Shown: positions 28,565-38,215, numbered from the stretch's first letter. The stretch: 64,000 nt of DNA from Rhodococcus oxybenzonivorans (GCF_003130705.1 NZ_CP021354.1:3658001-3722000), one strand, 5' to 3'. The notes: generated by a model not told the origin, from the letters alone. Translations and numbers: made by a program.

Positions 28565-30043
28565 GTGAACCGCAACACGCTGCTGTCGATCTGCGCTCCC
28601 CTGCGAGAAGCTCTCCTTCGCAACCGGTATGACACCGACACCCTGCTCGACACGCTGGGCCCGGACATCCATGCCGCACTGGGCCGCAACGAGCCCGTCC
28701 CGGTCCGGCGGGCCAGCGCGAGCTGCGGTGAACTCGGAACACTGATCCGGTTGTTCCTTCTCGGCGACGACTGCCCGATCGCCGAGGTCGCGGCCGCACT
28801 CCACCCGCTGAGCGTCGAGGCGGCGGTCGACGCGGGTCTCCTCGCGAGCGATGCCGGTGTCGTCCGCGCGGCACTGGACCTCCGGCCCATCGATACCGGC
28901 TCCGGAAATCGGTGGGTGCTTTCGGACCTCGACGGGTCGATGCGCCCCCGCGAGACTGCGGTCGATCACGTCATCGGGGTGGGCCACGCCTCTCTGTCCT
29001 TGTTGCAGGCCACCCCGGGTGCGCCCGTCGGGTCTCTCCTCGACGTGGGAACGGGGTGTGGCATCCAGGCCCTGCACGGAACGTCCTATGCGCAGTCGGT
29101 CACCGCGACCGACCTGAACGTCAGGGCGGTGGATCTGGCAGCCGTCACGATGGCCCTCAACGAAGAGGAGGTCGAACTGCTGACCGGGTCGTGGTTCGAG
29201 CCGGTGGAGGGCCGCACTTTCGACCAGGTCGTCGCGAATCCGCCGTTCGTCGTCAGCCGAGCGACAGTGGGCCACACGTATCGCGACTCCGGCCTCGACC
29301 TCGACGGTGCGAGCCGACTGATGATCTCCCGGTCTCCCGACTACCTGTCTCCCGGCGGCACCGCCGCGCTCCTCGCGTCCTGGGTCCACGTCGCGGGAGA
29401 GGACTGGCGGAGCCGGGTGGCGTCATGGTTGCCCGCACACGGCATCGACGCGTGGGTGGTCCAGCGGGACGTGGCCGACCCAGCCCTCTACGTGGGTACC
29501 TGGATGCGCGACGGTGGACTGGACACCAAGGATCCCTCTGCCGCCGCGACGGCCGAGCAGTGGCTCGATCACCTCGAGAGCGCCGATGTCGAGGGAGTCG
29601 GATTCGGGTTCGTCTACCTGCGCCGGACCGACGCGCCCAGTGACCTCCTGGCCGAGGATCTCACGCACGGTTTCGACGATCCGCTGGGGGCGGAGGCGCT
29701 CGCCTACTTCGACCGGGTGGCGTGGTTGCGCGAGAACGACGTGCTCACGGCCCGCTTCCACGTGCAGGAGAGCACAGCGCTCGAGCGGGTCTTCCTCCCC
29801 GGTGAGGAGGGGTGGACTCAGGTGGTCGCACGACTGCATCGCGGGAACGGTCCCGCATGGCAGCACGAGATCGACGACCTGGTCGCCTCCCTCGTCGCGG
29901 GAATGCGGAGCGACGGTCTCGTTCTGGGAGAACTGATCGATCTCCTGGCTGCCGCGCACGACATGGTTGCCACCGTCCTCGCCGAGTCGGCGATACCGCT
30001 CGTGCACTCTCTCGTGCGGCACGGTTTGGTGCTGCCGGTGTAG
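28565..30043 (+). CDS. Class I SAM-dependent methyltransferase (HemK/RsmC-like core)
   Basis: A 492-residue protein. The N-terminal 130 residues are a helical domain ([17 protein letters not shown] context, [20 protein letters not shown]) of the type placed before such enzymes in actinobacteria. The central domain holds motif [17 protein letters not shown], the acidic [12 protein letters not shown], and motif [17 protein letters not shown], matching N5-glutamine or guanine-N2 methyltransferases. The C-terminal 200 residues are a separate winged-like region. Substrate (protein Gln or rRNA) cannot be told. GTG 28565 gives [12 protein letters not shown]. It lies between the DUF3099 gene and sigB, as in related actinobacteria. 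Confidence 0.82.
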   Translation: MNRNTLLSICAPLREALLRNRYDTDTLLDTLGPDIHAALGRNEPVPVRRASASCGELGTLIRLFLLGDDCPIAEVAAALHPLSVEAAVDAGLLASDAGVVRAALDLRPIDTGSGNRWVLSDLDGSMRPRETAVDHVIGVGHASLSLLQATPGAPVGSLLDVGTGCGIQALHGTSYAQSVTATDLNVRAVDLAAVTMALNEEEVELLTGSWFEPVEGRTFDQVVANPPFVVSRATVGHTYRDSGLDLDGASRLMISRSPDYLSPGGTAALLASWVHVAGEDWRSRVASWLPAHGIDAWVVQRDVADPALYVGTWMRDGGLDTKDPSAAATAEQWLDHLESADVEGVGFGFVYLRRTDAPSDLLAEDLTHGFDDPLGAEALAYFDRVAWLRENDVLTARFHVQESTALERVFLPGEEGWTQVVARLHRGNGPAWQHEIDDLVASLVAGMRSDGLVLGELIDLLAAAHDMVATVLAESAIPLVHSLVRHGLVLPV

Positions 30044-30145
30044 CCGCTGGGGTTACGTGCGGTTCCCCTTATACGTGTTCTCAGCAACTTCTCAGGACCG
30101 AACGTACGAAGTCGCAGGTCAGAGCCCTCCTGCCGAAAAGTGTCC

Positions 30146-30173
30146 GGGAACTTTCCGTGCCAGTCGGAGCGTT
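30146..30173 (+). promoter_or_regulatory. ECF-sigma promoter of sigB
   Basis: GGGAAC (30146-30151), an 18-bp spacer and CGTT (30170-30173) fit the SigE/SigH-type promoter known to drive sigB in mycobacteria. The expected transcription start is about 30180, leaving a leader of about 30 bases that contains the GAGGAGG ribosome-binding site. Confidence 0.75.
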
Positions 30174-30209
30174 GTTCCCTATGAGACACCACCGATGAGG
30201 AGGCAAGTC

Positions 30210-31181
30210 ATGACAAGCCCCAGCACCACTACTCGCATTCGCCCCAGCGCCGCCGATCTGGACGCCCAGAGCCCGGCTGCCGACCTGGTCCGCGTCTACT
30301 TGAACGGGATCGGCCGCACCGCTCTGCTGACGGCCGCAGACGAGGTGGAGCTGTCCAAGCGAATCGAGGCTGGGCTGTACGCCGCGCATGTTCTCGAGAC
30401 CGGCAAGCGACTGTCCCCCGCGAAGAAGCGAGACCTTGCGACGATCGTCCGCGACGGACAGTCGGCCAGGGCGCACCTGCTCGAGGCGAATCTTCGCCTC
30501 GTCGTGTCGCTGGCCAAGCGCTACACGGGCCGCGGCATGCCCTTGCTCGACCTCATCCAGGAAGGCAACCTGGGCTTGATCCGGGCGATGGAGAAGTTCG
30601 ACTATTCCAAGGGTTTCAAGTTCTCGACGTATGCCACGTGGTGGATTCGTCAGGCCATCACCCGGGGCATGGCCGATCAGAGCCGCACCATCCGGCTGCC
30701 AGTGCACCTCGTCGAGCAGGTGAACAAACTCGCCCGCATCAAGCGTGAGCTGCACCAGCAACTCGGCCGTGAGGCCACCGACGACGAACTGGCGGAGGAG
30801 TCGGGCATTCCGGCCCACAAGATCGCGGATCTCCTCGACCACAGCCGCGACCCGGTGAGCCTGGATATGCCGGTCGGCAACGACGAAGAGGCTCCTCTGG
30901 GCGACTTCATCGAGGATTCGGAAGCCACGTCGGCGGAGAACGCGGTCATCGCCGGTCTTCTGCACAGCGACGTTCGCAGCGTTCTGGCCACTCTCGACGA
31001 ACGCGAGCAGCAGGTGATCCGCCTGCGGTACGGACTCGACGACGGTCAGCCGCGCACCCTCGATCAGATCGGCAAGCTCTTCGGGCTCTCACGCGAGCGG
31101 GTCCGCCAGATCGAGCGTGAAGTGATGGGCAAGCTTCGTCAGGGTGATCGCGCGGAGCGGCTGCGTTCCTACGCCAGCTGA
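30210..31181 (+). CDS. sigB: Principal-like (group 2) sigma factor SigB
   Basis: A 323-residue group 2 sigma factor, the same length as mycobacterial SigB, lacking the long SigA N-terminal extension. Region 1.2 is [18 protein letters not shown]; regions 2-4 are near-identical to SigA in this window ([74 protein letters not shown]). It directs transcription in stress and stationary phase with SigA-like promoter preference. ATG 30210 follows GAGGAGGCAAGTC. An ECF-type promoter lies just upstream, placing SigB under SigE/SigH-like control. A 16-bp hairpin follows. Confidence 0.96.
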   Translation: MTSPSTTTRIRPSAADLDAQSPAADLVRVYLNGIGRTALLTAADEVELSKRIEAGLYAAHVLETGKRLSPAKKRDLATIVRDGQSARAHLLEANLRLVVSLAKRYTGRGMPLLDLIQEGNLGLIRAMEKFDYSKGFKFSTYATWWIRQAITRGMADQSRTIRLPVHLVEQVNKLARIKRELHQQLGREATDDELAEESGIPAHKIADLLDHSRDPVSLDMPVGNDEEAPLGDFIEDSEATSAENAVIAGLLHSDVRSVLATLDEREQQVIRLRYGLDDGQPRTLDQIGKLFGLSRERVRQIEREVMGKLRQGDRAERLRSYAS

Positions 31182-31214
31182 TCTTCGCACTCCACCGACT
31201 GATTTGTGTCTACC

Positions 31215-31253
31215 CGCTGCCGGTGCCGGTTTTCGAGACCGGCACCGGCAGCG
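31215..31253. terminator. 16-bp GC-rich hairpin after sigB
   Basis: Stem 31215-31230 pairs perfectly with 31238-31253 around TTTCGAG. It lies 33 bp past the sigB stop and 6 bp before the end of the convergent acetyltransferase gene. No T-tract; probably bidirectional. Confidence 0.75.
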
Positions 31254-31259
31254 TCGCAT

Positions 31260-33935
31260 CTAACGGAGCCTGCGTGGCCCCAGGTCGGCGAAACTCGGTT
31301 CCGGACCGATGCGCACCCGTGAGTCGGTGACCTGAGCGCCCTCGGCGGACGCGAGTACGGGTTCGCAGGCCAGTTCCCGTACCTCGGGGAGGTCGTCGGC
31401 GAGTGCGGAGATCCGCTGGACCAGATCGACGAGCGCCGACTTGTTCACCGGCACCGCACTCCGGTACCCCGACAGCAGCGGTGCAGCCTTCGGCGCATCG
31501 ATCAGTTCGGTAGCCGCGTCTTCGGTGAGCGGCAGCACCCGGTACGCGCGGTCCCCGAGGAGGTCGGAAATCACGCCGGCGAGCCCGAACGAGATGAGTG
31601 CGCCGAACGACGGGTCGTCCTGCACGCCGACCACGCAGCCGATTCCCTTCGTCGCCATTCGCTGCACGTGAAGGAGGGGTTCACCGGACGCCGCGGCCAG
31701 GTCGCGGTACGCCAGCCGAACGGAGTCGGGGCCGACGAGGTCGAGCCGCACACCCCCGAGGTCGGGGCGGTGGCGCCACTGCTCACCGGTTGCTTTCACC
31801 GCCACCGGGTAGCCGAGTTCGTCGGCCGCGGCAACAGCTTCTTCCTCGGTCGTGGCCGAGCGGAACTCCACAACCTCGACTCCGTAACACGCGAGTAGTT
31901 GCGCCGCCTCGTAATCGGACAGCCACCGCCCCGACGACGTGGACAGCCAGGTGTCCACCATCTCTTTCGCCTTCTCGGGGTCGATCCCGGCGGGTCGCAC
32001 GACCTTGGATGCGGGTTTGCTCTTCCACGCGGCATACCGCCAGGCGCGCGCAAGCGCCAGCGCGGCCCGTTCCGGTCCCGGATAGGACGGCACCGAGCCG
32101 CGCGTGGGATGCCCGTCCTCGCCCCGCACCGCGAGGACGTCCGGGACGCCCTCCGCTGCGAGGAACGTGGTCAGAACCGGCTTGTCGGCATCGCGGACGG
32201 CTTCCTTCAGCGCCTGGGCGAACGGCTCGACCGGTATGGCAACGGGCGGAACGAAGACCGCGATGACCGCGTCGACGTCGGCCGAGGACAGCGCCGTGCG
32301 CACGGCGCTGGCGAATTCGTCCGGTCCGGCCTGCGGTCCGAGGTCGACCGGGTCGCCGACGTGCAGGCCTTCGCTGCGCGCCGCGTCAGCGGCCAGCACC
32401 CCCAAGGCGGTGGAGTTGCCGACCACCGCGAGCCGCGGCCCCGCAGGCAACGGTTGATATCCGAACAGGAGAGCGCAGTCGAACAACTGGGAAATCGACC
32501 CCACCTGCACGACACCGGCCTGCTCGAACAGTGCCCGCACGATCGAATCGTCCATTTCGACGCCCGTGGCAGCCAGCGCCGGGGGAACCGCGTGCCGGCC
32601 ACTTTTCACCGCGACGATCGGCTTGTTGCGGGCAACGCGGCGAGCGATTCGCGAAAACTTCCGTGGGTTGCCGAAACTTTCGAGGTAGAGCAGGACCACC
32701 TCGGTAGCAGGATCGGAATCCCAATACTGCAGGAGATCGTTACCCGAGACGTCAGCCCGGTTACCGGCCGAGACGAACGCAGACAAGCCGATTCGACTTC
32801 GGGCGGCCTCGTCGAGGATGGCGATTCCGAGCGCACCGGACTGGCAGAAGAATCCGACGTTGCCAGGGCTCGGGAGCACGGGCGCCAGCGTGGCGTTGAG
32901 GGACACCGCGGCGTCGTTGTTGGCCACTCCGAGTGCGTTGGGCCCGATGAGTCGCATCCCGTGCGCCCGCGCCGCGTGCACGAGACGCCTCTCGGACTGC
33001 TTTCCGTCGAGTCCGGTTTCGCTGAATCCGGACGAGACCACGACGAGCGCTTTGACGCCTTTGTCGAGGCAGTCGTCCAGAACTGCGCTGATCGACTCGG
33101 CGGGGACGGCGACCACGCCGAGATCCACCTCGTCGGGAATGTCGCGGACGGTCGGGTAGGCCCGCACACCCTGGACGGAACGATGCTCGGCATTGACCGG
33201 GTACACGGGGCCGGTGAACCCGGCCCGCAGCAGGTTGGTGAGCACGGCGTGCCCGACCTTGGCACTGTCGGTGGAGGCACCGATCACTGCAACCGACCGC
33301 GGACTGAGCACGTTTCGCATACTGCGCGCCTCGGCCGCCCGCTCCCGGGAATTACGCACCGAGACCATGGCTTCGGTGGGGTCGATCGCGAACTCGAGTT
33401 TGAGCACTCCGCCCTCGTAGCTGCGACTGACCTGATAACCCGCTTCGCGGAACACCGTGACCATGTTGCGGTTCTCCGCGAGGACCTCGGCGACGAACAT
33501 GGTGAGCCCGTTTTCTGCTGCTGCCCCGGCGAGATGCTCGAGGAGGATCGGCCCGAGTCCCCGTCCCTGGTGCGCGTCGGCGACGACGAATGCCACTTCC
33601 GCCGACTTGCCGTCCCCCTCACCGACGAGCCGTTCGTACCGCCCGACGGCGATGATCTCGTCGCCGAGGACCACCACGAAAGCCACCCGATTCTTGTGGT
33701 CGATCGTGGTGAAGTGCACGATGTCGCGTTGGGACATGGTGGGGTACGGGCCGAAATAGCGTAGGTAGCGGGTACGTTCGGACAACTTCGCGTGAAACGC
33801 GACGAGCTTCTCGGCGTCCTCCGGCACGATCGGCCGCAGCGCCACCGCGCCGCCGTCCGCTGCCAGCACATCGACCACCCAGTGATGCGGGTAGTCGTGC
33901 GCCGAATCGGGAGCGCCGTCCGTCGATTCAGTCAC
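31260..33935 (-). CDS. Pat-type protein lysine acetyltransferase (GNAT fused to an NDP-forming acyl-CoA synthetase-like domain)
   Basis: An 891-residue protein. Residues about 20-175 are a GNAT domain with the acetyl-CoA loop Q123-GRGLG-128 and E113. Residues about 205-890 resemble NDP-forming acetyl-CoA synthetase: CoA-binding SVAVIGASTDSAKVGHAVLT, SGALGIAILDEAARS, and a C-terminal ATP-grasp (YPVAVKATGEQWRHRPDLGG). Where active synthetases have SHTGA carrying the phospho-His, this protein has LAATGVE, so the ligase is probably a ligand sensor. The order with GNAT first is the actinobacterial type; Escherichia Pat has it last. Such enzymes acetylate and silence acyl-CoA synthetases. GTG 33935 overlaps acuC by 8 bp. 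Confidence 0.88.
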   Translation of the reverse strand: MTESTDGAPDSAHDYPHHWVVDVLAADGGAVALRPIVPEDAEKLVAFHAKLSERTRYLRYFGPYPTMSQRDIVHFTTIDHKNRVAFVVVLGDEIIAVGRYERLVGEGDGKSAEVAFVVADAHQGRGLGPILLEHLAGAAAENGLTMFVAEVLAENRNMVTVFREAGYQVSRSYEGGVLKLEFAIDPTEAMVSVRNSRERAAEARSMRNVLSPRSVAVIGASTDSAKVGHAVLTNLLRAGFTGPVYPVNAEHRSVQGVRAYPTVRDIPDEVDLGVVAVPAESISAVLDDCLDKGVKALVVVSSGFSETGLDGKQSERRLVHAARAHGMRLIGPNALGVANNDAAVSLNATLAPVLPSPGNVGFFCQSGALGIAILDEAARSRIGLSAFVSAGNRADVSGNDLLQYWDSDPATEVVLLYLESFGNPRKFSRIARRVARNKPIVAVKSGRHAVPPALAATGVEMDDSIVRALFEQAGVVQVGSISQLFDCALLFGYQPLPAGPRLAVVGNSTALGVLAADAARSEGLHVGDPVDLGPQAGPDEFASAVRTALSSADVDAVIAVFVPPVAIPVEPFAQALKEAVRDADKPVLTTFLAAEGVPDVLAVRGEDGHPTRGSVPSYPGPERAALALARAWRYAAWKSKPASKVVRPAGIDPEKAKEMVDTWLSTSSGRWLSDYEAAQLLACYGVEVVEFRSATTEEEAVAAADELGYPVAVKATGEQWRHRPDLGGVRLDLVGPDSVRLAYRDLAAASGEPLLHVQRMATKGIGCVVGVQDDPSFGALISFGLAGVISDLLGDRAYRVLPLTEDAATELIDAPKAAPLLSGYRSAVPVNKSALVDLVQRISALADDLPEVRELACEPVLASAEGAQVTDSRVRIGPEPSFADLGPRRLR

Positions 33936-35199
33936 GAGGATCCTCCGGGTCGAGGCCGAGTAGCGGGAAGCAGGCCCGGCGGGTGGCGATGACTGCGGAG
34001 TCGATGCGGGTCAGTGCGCGGTCGACCGAAGCGTTTCCTGTTTCGGGTGTGCCCCCCGGCCCATCCCAGGGCAGGTAGGCGACCTCGCCACCGTCACCCA
34101 TCGTCTCGGGTAGGTCGACACTGGGTGCGAGCGCGGACGCTTGCTCGCGCCACACCTCGGGTACTGCGGTGCCCGTGTCGATCTCGCGGTCCAGGGCCGC
34201 GGCGATGAGGTGTGTCCACGACCGCGGAACCACCCGCACGAGCCCGTAGCCGCCGCCGCCCACAGCCAGCCAGCGACCCTCCGAGTACCGATCCGCAAGG
34301 TCACGCATCGCGAGGAACGCTGCACGCTGACCATCGACCGTCAGTGACAGGTCGGCGAGCGGATCCTCACGGTGGCTGTCGACGCCACATTGGCTGATCA
34401 CGATCTGCGGACGGAACGCCGCGAGCGCCCCGGGAACGATGGCGTGAAACCCTCTGAGCCACAGTGCGTCCACTGTGCCCGGAAGAACCGGAAGGTTGAT
34501 CGAGGTACCCTCCCCCGCCCCCTCGCCGACTTCGCTCGACCACCCGGTGTTGGGCCACAACGTCGCAGGATGCTGATGCAACGAAATGGTCAGTACACGT
34601 GGATCGCCGGCAAAAGCGTGCTGGACACCGTCCCCGTGGTGCGCGTCCACGTCGATGTAGGCGATGCGGTCGAACCCGTTGTCCAGCAACCAGGAAATGG
34701 CGATGGCGACATCGTTGTACACGCAGAAGCCGGACGCCCAGCCGGGCATCGCGTGGTGCATTCCCCCGCCGATACTCACGGCCCTGCGGGTGCGCCCCGA
34801 TGCGATTTCCTTGGCCGCCGCGAGAGAGCCGCCGGCGAGGATGGCACTCGCCTCGTGCATCTGCGGAAACACCGGATTGTCCTCGGTACCGAGCCCGTAC
34901 GGCGCGTCCGCGCCGAGCACGCCCGACGCCTGCGAGTGCCCGGCCTGCTTGACCGCCTCGACGTATCCGGGGGTGTGGATGCGCAGCAGATCTGCGTCTG
35001 CGGCCGCGTCGGGGCGAACCAACTCCACACCCTCGAGCGTTCCCAGCGCACGCGCGAGCGACATGGTGAGCTCGAGCCGAGTGGGATTCATCGGGTGGTC
35101 CGCACTCCACCGGTAGCTGAGATAGTCCGGACTCCACACGACTACACGGTTCGATACCCCTGCAGCCGAATCCTCTCCGGAACTGAACGACGCGGTCAT
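33928..35199 (-). CDS. acuC: AcuC-type histone deacetylase family protein
   Basis: A 423-residue zinc-dependent deacetylase of the AcuC/HDAC class I-like group. Typical features: HPMNPTRLELTMSLARALG near the N-terminus, catalytic His pair in SIGGGMHHAMPGWASGFCVY, zinc ligands in YIDVDAHHGDGVQHAF, SLHQHPATLWPNTG, and the late Tyr in VGGGGYGLVRVVP. AcuC removes acetyl groups from lysine, reactivating acetyl-CoA synthetase. It is the first gene of a two-gene operon; its stop overlaps the acetyltransferase start by 8 bp, so writer and eraser of the same mark are translationally coupled. ATG 35199 gives TASFSSGEDSAAG, an N-terminus slightly longer than usual. Confidence 0.93.
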   Translation of the reverse strand: MTASFSSGEDSAAGVSNRVVVWSPDYLSYRWSADHPMNPTRLELTMSLARALGTLEGVELVRPDAAADADLLRIHTPGYVEAVKQAGHSQASGVLGADAPYGLGTEDNPVFPQMHEASAILAGGSLAAAKEIASGRTRRAVSIGGGMHHAMPGWASGFCVYNDVAIAISWLLDNGFDRIAYIDVDAHHGDGVQHAFAGDPRVLTISLHQHPATLWPNTGWSSEVGEGAGEGTSINLPVLPGTVDALWLRGFHAIVPGALAAFRPQIVISQCGVDSHREDPLADLSLTVDGQRAAFLAMRDLADRYSEGRWLAVGGGGYGLVRVVPRSWTHLIAAALDREIDTGTAVPEVWREQASALAPSVDLPETMGDGGEVAYLPWDGPGGTPETGNASVDRALTRIDSAVIATRRACFPLLGLDPEDPRD

Positions 35200-35230
35200 G
35201 AACTCACGCTACTGGTCCTCCGCAGACCGT

Positions 35231-35284
35231 GCGAGCAGACCCCTCCCGGGGGCCGGGGCCCGCGCGAGCAGACCCCTCCCGGGG
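35231..35284. repeat. 21-bp GC-rich direct repeat, period 33
   Basis: The 21-mer starting GCGAGCAGACCCCTCCCGGG occurs at 35231-35251 and 35264-35284, with GC-rich, partly self-complementary sequence (GGGCCC words) between and after. It lies in the acuC-ideR spacer, where both genes diverge. It could be an old duplication or a small structured element. Confidence 0.75.
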
Positions 35285-35387
35285 CCCGGGGACTGCCCGA
35301 ACAGGCCCGGCCGGGCGCGCTCCGGGAGGGAGCGCGCCGGTGAGGGCGGATGACCGGTAGAATCGGCAAGGACGAAGGGGTGTGAGT

Positions 35388-36077
35388 GTGAAGGATCTGG
35401 TCGACACCACGGAGATGTACCTCCGGACGATCTACGACTTGGAAGAAGAGGGCGTCGTCCCACTTCGAGCACGGATTGCCGAACGACTGGAGCAGAGCGG
35501 CCCGACGGTGAGCCAGACCGTCGCCCGGATGGAACGCGACGGCCTTCTCCTGGTCGCCGGTGACCGCCATCTGGAACTGACGGAGAAGGGGCGCGAGCTT
35601 GCGGTGTCGGTCATGCGTAAGCACCGACTGGCGGAGCGCCTTCTGGTCGACATCATCGGCCTGAAGTGGGAAGAGGTCCATGCCGAGGCGTGCCGCTGGG
35701 AGCACGTCATGAGCGAAGAGGTCGAACGGCGGCTCGTGGAGGTGCTCAACAACCCCACCACGTCGCCGTACGGAAATCCGATTCCCGGACTTGCCCTGCT
35801 CGGCCTCGAACGCCCGGTGGACGCGCCGGAGACACTCATCCGTCTCACGGACGTTCCTCCCGGTAAGCCGACAGCTGTGGTCGTGCGGCGCCTCGCCGAG
35901 CACGTTCAGTCGGATCCCGATGTCATCGGTCAACTGCGTGAGGCAGGCGTGGTTCCGGACGCCCGCGTGACGGTCGAGACCAAACCGGGATCGGTCACGA
36001 TCACCGTGCCCGGTCACAGCGGGTTCGACCTTTCCGAAGAGATGGCGCACGCCGTCCAGGTGAAGGTCCAGGGATAG
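35388..36077 (+). CDS. ideR: Iron-dependent repressor IdeR/DtxR
   Basis: A 229-residue Fe2+-activated repressor controlling siderophore, iron uptake and storage genes. Winged HTH: IAERLEQSGPTVSQTVARME. With GTG 35388 the metal ligands fall at the numbers known for mycobacterial IdeR: M10, C102, E105, H106 (primary site) and H79, E83, H98 (ancillary site). A GTG two codons earlier (35382) leaves only 1 base after GAAGGGG, whereas 35388 leaves 7. The C-terminal SH3-like domain is present (VVPDARVTVETKPGSVTITV). galE follows after 3 bp. Confidence 0.97.
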   Translation: MKDLVDTTEMYLRTIYDLEEEGVVPLRARIAERLEQSGPTVSQTVARMERDGLLLVAGDRHLELTEKGRELAVSVMRKHRLAERLLVDIIGLKWEEVHAEACRWEHVMSEEVERRLVEVLNNPTTSPYGNPIPGLALLGLERPVDAPETLIRLTDVPPGKPTAVVVRRLAEHVQSDPDVIGQLREAGVVPDARVTVETKPGSVTITVPGHSGFDLSEEMAHAVQVKVQG

Positions 36078-36080
36078 TCG

Positions 36081-37073
36081 ATGAAACTTCTCGTCACCGG
36101 CGGCGCCGGTTATGTCGGCAGTGTGTGCAGCACCGTGTTGCTCGAGCGGGGACACGAGGTCGTCATCATCGACGACCTGTCCACGGGCAATGCCGACGCG
36201 GTGCCGCTCGGTGCCGAGTTCATCGAAGGTGATGTCGCCGACGTCGCCGTGGATGTCCTCGGGACCGGCGGAACTCCCAGGTTCGACGGTGTGCTGCACT
36301 TCGCGGCGCAGTCGCTCGTCGGCGAGTCCGTGGAGTACCCGGAGAAGTATTGGCGCGGCAACGTCGTCACCACTCTCGAACTCCTCGAAGCCATGCGACA
36401 TTCGGGAACGCGGCGGCTCGTCTTCTCCTCGACGGCCGCAACGTACGGTGAGCCGGAGCATTCGCCGATCACCGAGGCGGATCCGACCCGTCCCACGAAT
36501 CCGTACGGAGCCACCAAACTCGCCATCGACCATGCCATCACGTCCTACGCAGTGGCACATTCGTTCGCGGCGACGAGCCTGCGCTATTTCAACGTGGCGG
36601 GCGCGTACAAGTCGGTCGGCGAAAACCGGGTCGTGGAAACGCATTTGATCCCTCTGGTGCTTCAGGTCGCGCTCGGCCAACGCGAGAAGATTTCGATGTT
36701 CGGAACCGACTGGCCCACGCCGGACGGGACGGCGGTGCGCGACTACATTCACGTTCTCGATCTGGCCGAGGCGCATCTGCTCGCGCTCGAGTCGTCCATC
36801 GAAGGCCGTCACAGAATCTACAACCTCGGAAGCGGTGCGGGATTCAGTGTCCGCGAGGTGATCTCGGCATGTGCCCGGGTCACCGGGCTGCCCATCCCGG
36901 TGGAGGACGCGCCGCGCCGAGCCGGCGACCCAGCGATTCTCGTCGCGTCCAGTGACCGCGCCATCGCGGAACTCGGGTGGCGGCCGGAACACACCGATCT
37001 CGATGAGATCGTCGCCGACGCGTGGGCCTATCTGCAACAACTCGGCGACAGGTCCCACGCGGCGCGGCGATGA
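36081..37073 (+). CDS. galE: UDP-glucose 4-epimerase
   Basis: A 330-residue short-chain dehydrogenase-type epimerase interconverting UDP-glucose and UDP-galactose, the galactose donor for arabinogalactan. The NAD loop is TGGAGYVGS, the catalytic Ser-Ser-Thr lies in [12 protein letters not shown], and YxxxK is [28 protein letters not shown] is the typical substrate segment. It follows ideR by 3 bp, so the two are one operon. The ideR/dtxR-galE linkage is known in corynebacteria and differs from M. tuberculosis, where galE is elsewhere. It ends 8 bp before the convergent DUF4192 gene. Confidence 0.95.
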   Translation: MKLLVTGGAGYVGSVCSTVLLERGHEVVIIDDLSTGNADAVPLGAEFIEGDVADVAVDVLGTGGTPRFDGVLHFAAQSLVGESVEYPEKYWRGNVVTTLELLEAMRHSGTRRLVFSSTAATYGEPEHSPITEADPTRPTNPYGATKLAIDHAITSYAVAHSFAATSLRYFNVAGAYKSVGENRVVETHLIPLVLQVALGQREKISMFGTDWPTPDGTAVRDYIHVLDLAEAHLLALESSIEGRHRIYNLGSGAGFSVREVISACARVTGLPIPVEDAPRRAGDPAILVASSDRAIAELGWRPEHTDLDEIVADAWAYLQQLGDRSHAARR

Positions 37074-37081
37074 TGCTGTTC

Positions 37082-38215
37082 TCAGGTGTCGATCGGCGGC
37101 GGCAGGGTGACGCCGATCTTCCGCGCTGAGTCGTAGCCGAGACCGGCCAGTTCACGAACCGCCGCCGGCCGAAGTCCCGATTGCAAGGCGTTGTCCAGGA
37201 GCGCGGCCAATGCATGATCGGGATCGGCTTCCAGTGCCGCGCAGAAGGCAACGCCGGCCAGCGGTCCGTCGCCACGTACGTACGCGCTGTACCCGAGAAG
37301 GGCTGCTGCGGTGGCCCGTTCGGGATCGGGAAGATGACGTGCCAGCAGAATCCACAGTTGTTCGGCATCGTCGGCATATGCGCTGACGGCGAGTGCGAGA
37401 AGACTGTCGCGAACAACCAGATTGTCCAGTGCCAGGGCCAGCTCGACATATTCGTGCGCGGCCACTCCCTGTCCCGAATGCAACCGTGCGATGTGGGCCA
37501 GCACGAATTCAAGTTCGCGGCGATCACCCCGGGTGTCGGTGCGTCCCGCGAATTGGCCTCTCGGCGCGGCAGATTCGCGAACATCGTCGAGGAGTTCGGC
37601 GATGCGGACCCGCTCGCCGACCGGACCTGCCTCTACGGTCGCTTCCAGATCTTCACGGGACGACCGGATTGCCCGGCCACTGACGACCTGCGCCACGGCG
37701 ACATGAGAGGCCGCCGGATCCGATTGCACACCGTATCGTCCCCCACCCAGCAGTCCGAACCACCGGTTGCCGGCGCCGATGTCGGCGGTCACGAAGACAT
37801 CGAGCAGTTCGGTGGACGTCCGATCCAGGAGGTCCTCGAATTCCGACACGATACTTGCCACTTCGGCCCGTGACGTGTCCGTAGGATCCGCGAATCGGTC
37901 GTCGACGAGGACGACCAGCACGCCCGTGGCCTGTTCACGCTCGCATACCACAGCGAATTGGTCCACGGCCGCGCACATGGGTGCAGTCGGTATATCACCG
38001 CCACCGAGCACGAGGTCGTGCCTCATCACGGCCCCGACCGTCGAATCATCCGTCAAACACACGGCTACGATGGACCGTTCCGGACGGAAGCCGAGGAGCG
38101 CGGGGATCGCGGCGAGGAGGTCGCCGGGATCGCACAGGCGGAGCTGCTCGGGCGGCAAGAAGTGTCGGCCGGTGGGGTCGGAACCGGACCTGTGTGGAAA
38201 CGCGGACGTCGTCAT
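37082..38215 (-). CDS. DUF4192 family protein
   Basis: A 377-residue soluble protein, positional counterpart of Rv2712c. The conserved N-terminal part reads LRLCDPGDLLAAIPALLGFR and SIVAVCLTDDSTVGAVMRHD; the middle has VLVVLVDDRFADP and DVFVTADIGAGNRWFG; the C-terminal third is helical repeats (YVELALALDNLVVRDSLLAL, LLARHLPDPERATAAALLGY) resembling TPR-like helices. No catalytic motif is recognised and function is unknown. ATG 38215 gives TTSAFPHRSGSDP. It is convergent with galE. Confidence 0.88.
   Translation of the reverse strand: MTTSAFPHRSGSDPTGRHFLPPEQLRLCDPGDLLAAIPALLGFRPERSIVAVCLTDDSTVGAVMRHDLVLGGGDIPTAPMCAAVDQFAVVCEREQATGVLVVLVDDRFADPTDTSRAEVASIVSEFEDLLDRTSTELLDVFVTADIGAGNRWFGLLGGGRYGVQSDPAASHVAVAQVVSGRAIRSSREDLEATVEAGPVGERVRIAELLDDVRESAAPRGQFAGRTDTRGDRRELEFVLAHIARLHSGQGVAAHEYVELALALDNLVVRDSLLALAVSAYADDAEQLWILLARHLPDPERATAAALLGYSAYVRGDGPLAGVAFCAALEADPDHALAALLDNALQSGLRPAAVRELAGLGYDSARKIGVTLPPPIDT

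Noticed and set aside
31899..33764. 621-codon open frame on the plus strand
   Set aside because: Antisense to the Pat-like acetyltransferase gene, which has clear GNAT and synthetase motifs.
35196..37058. 620-codon open frame on the minus strand
   Set aside because: Antisense to both ideR and galE, two well supported genes; its tail is only a translation of the GC-rich repeat.
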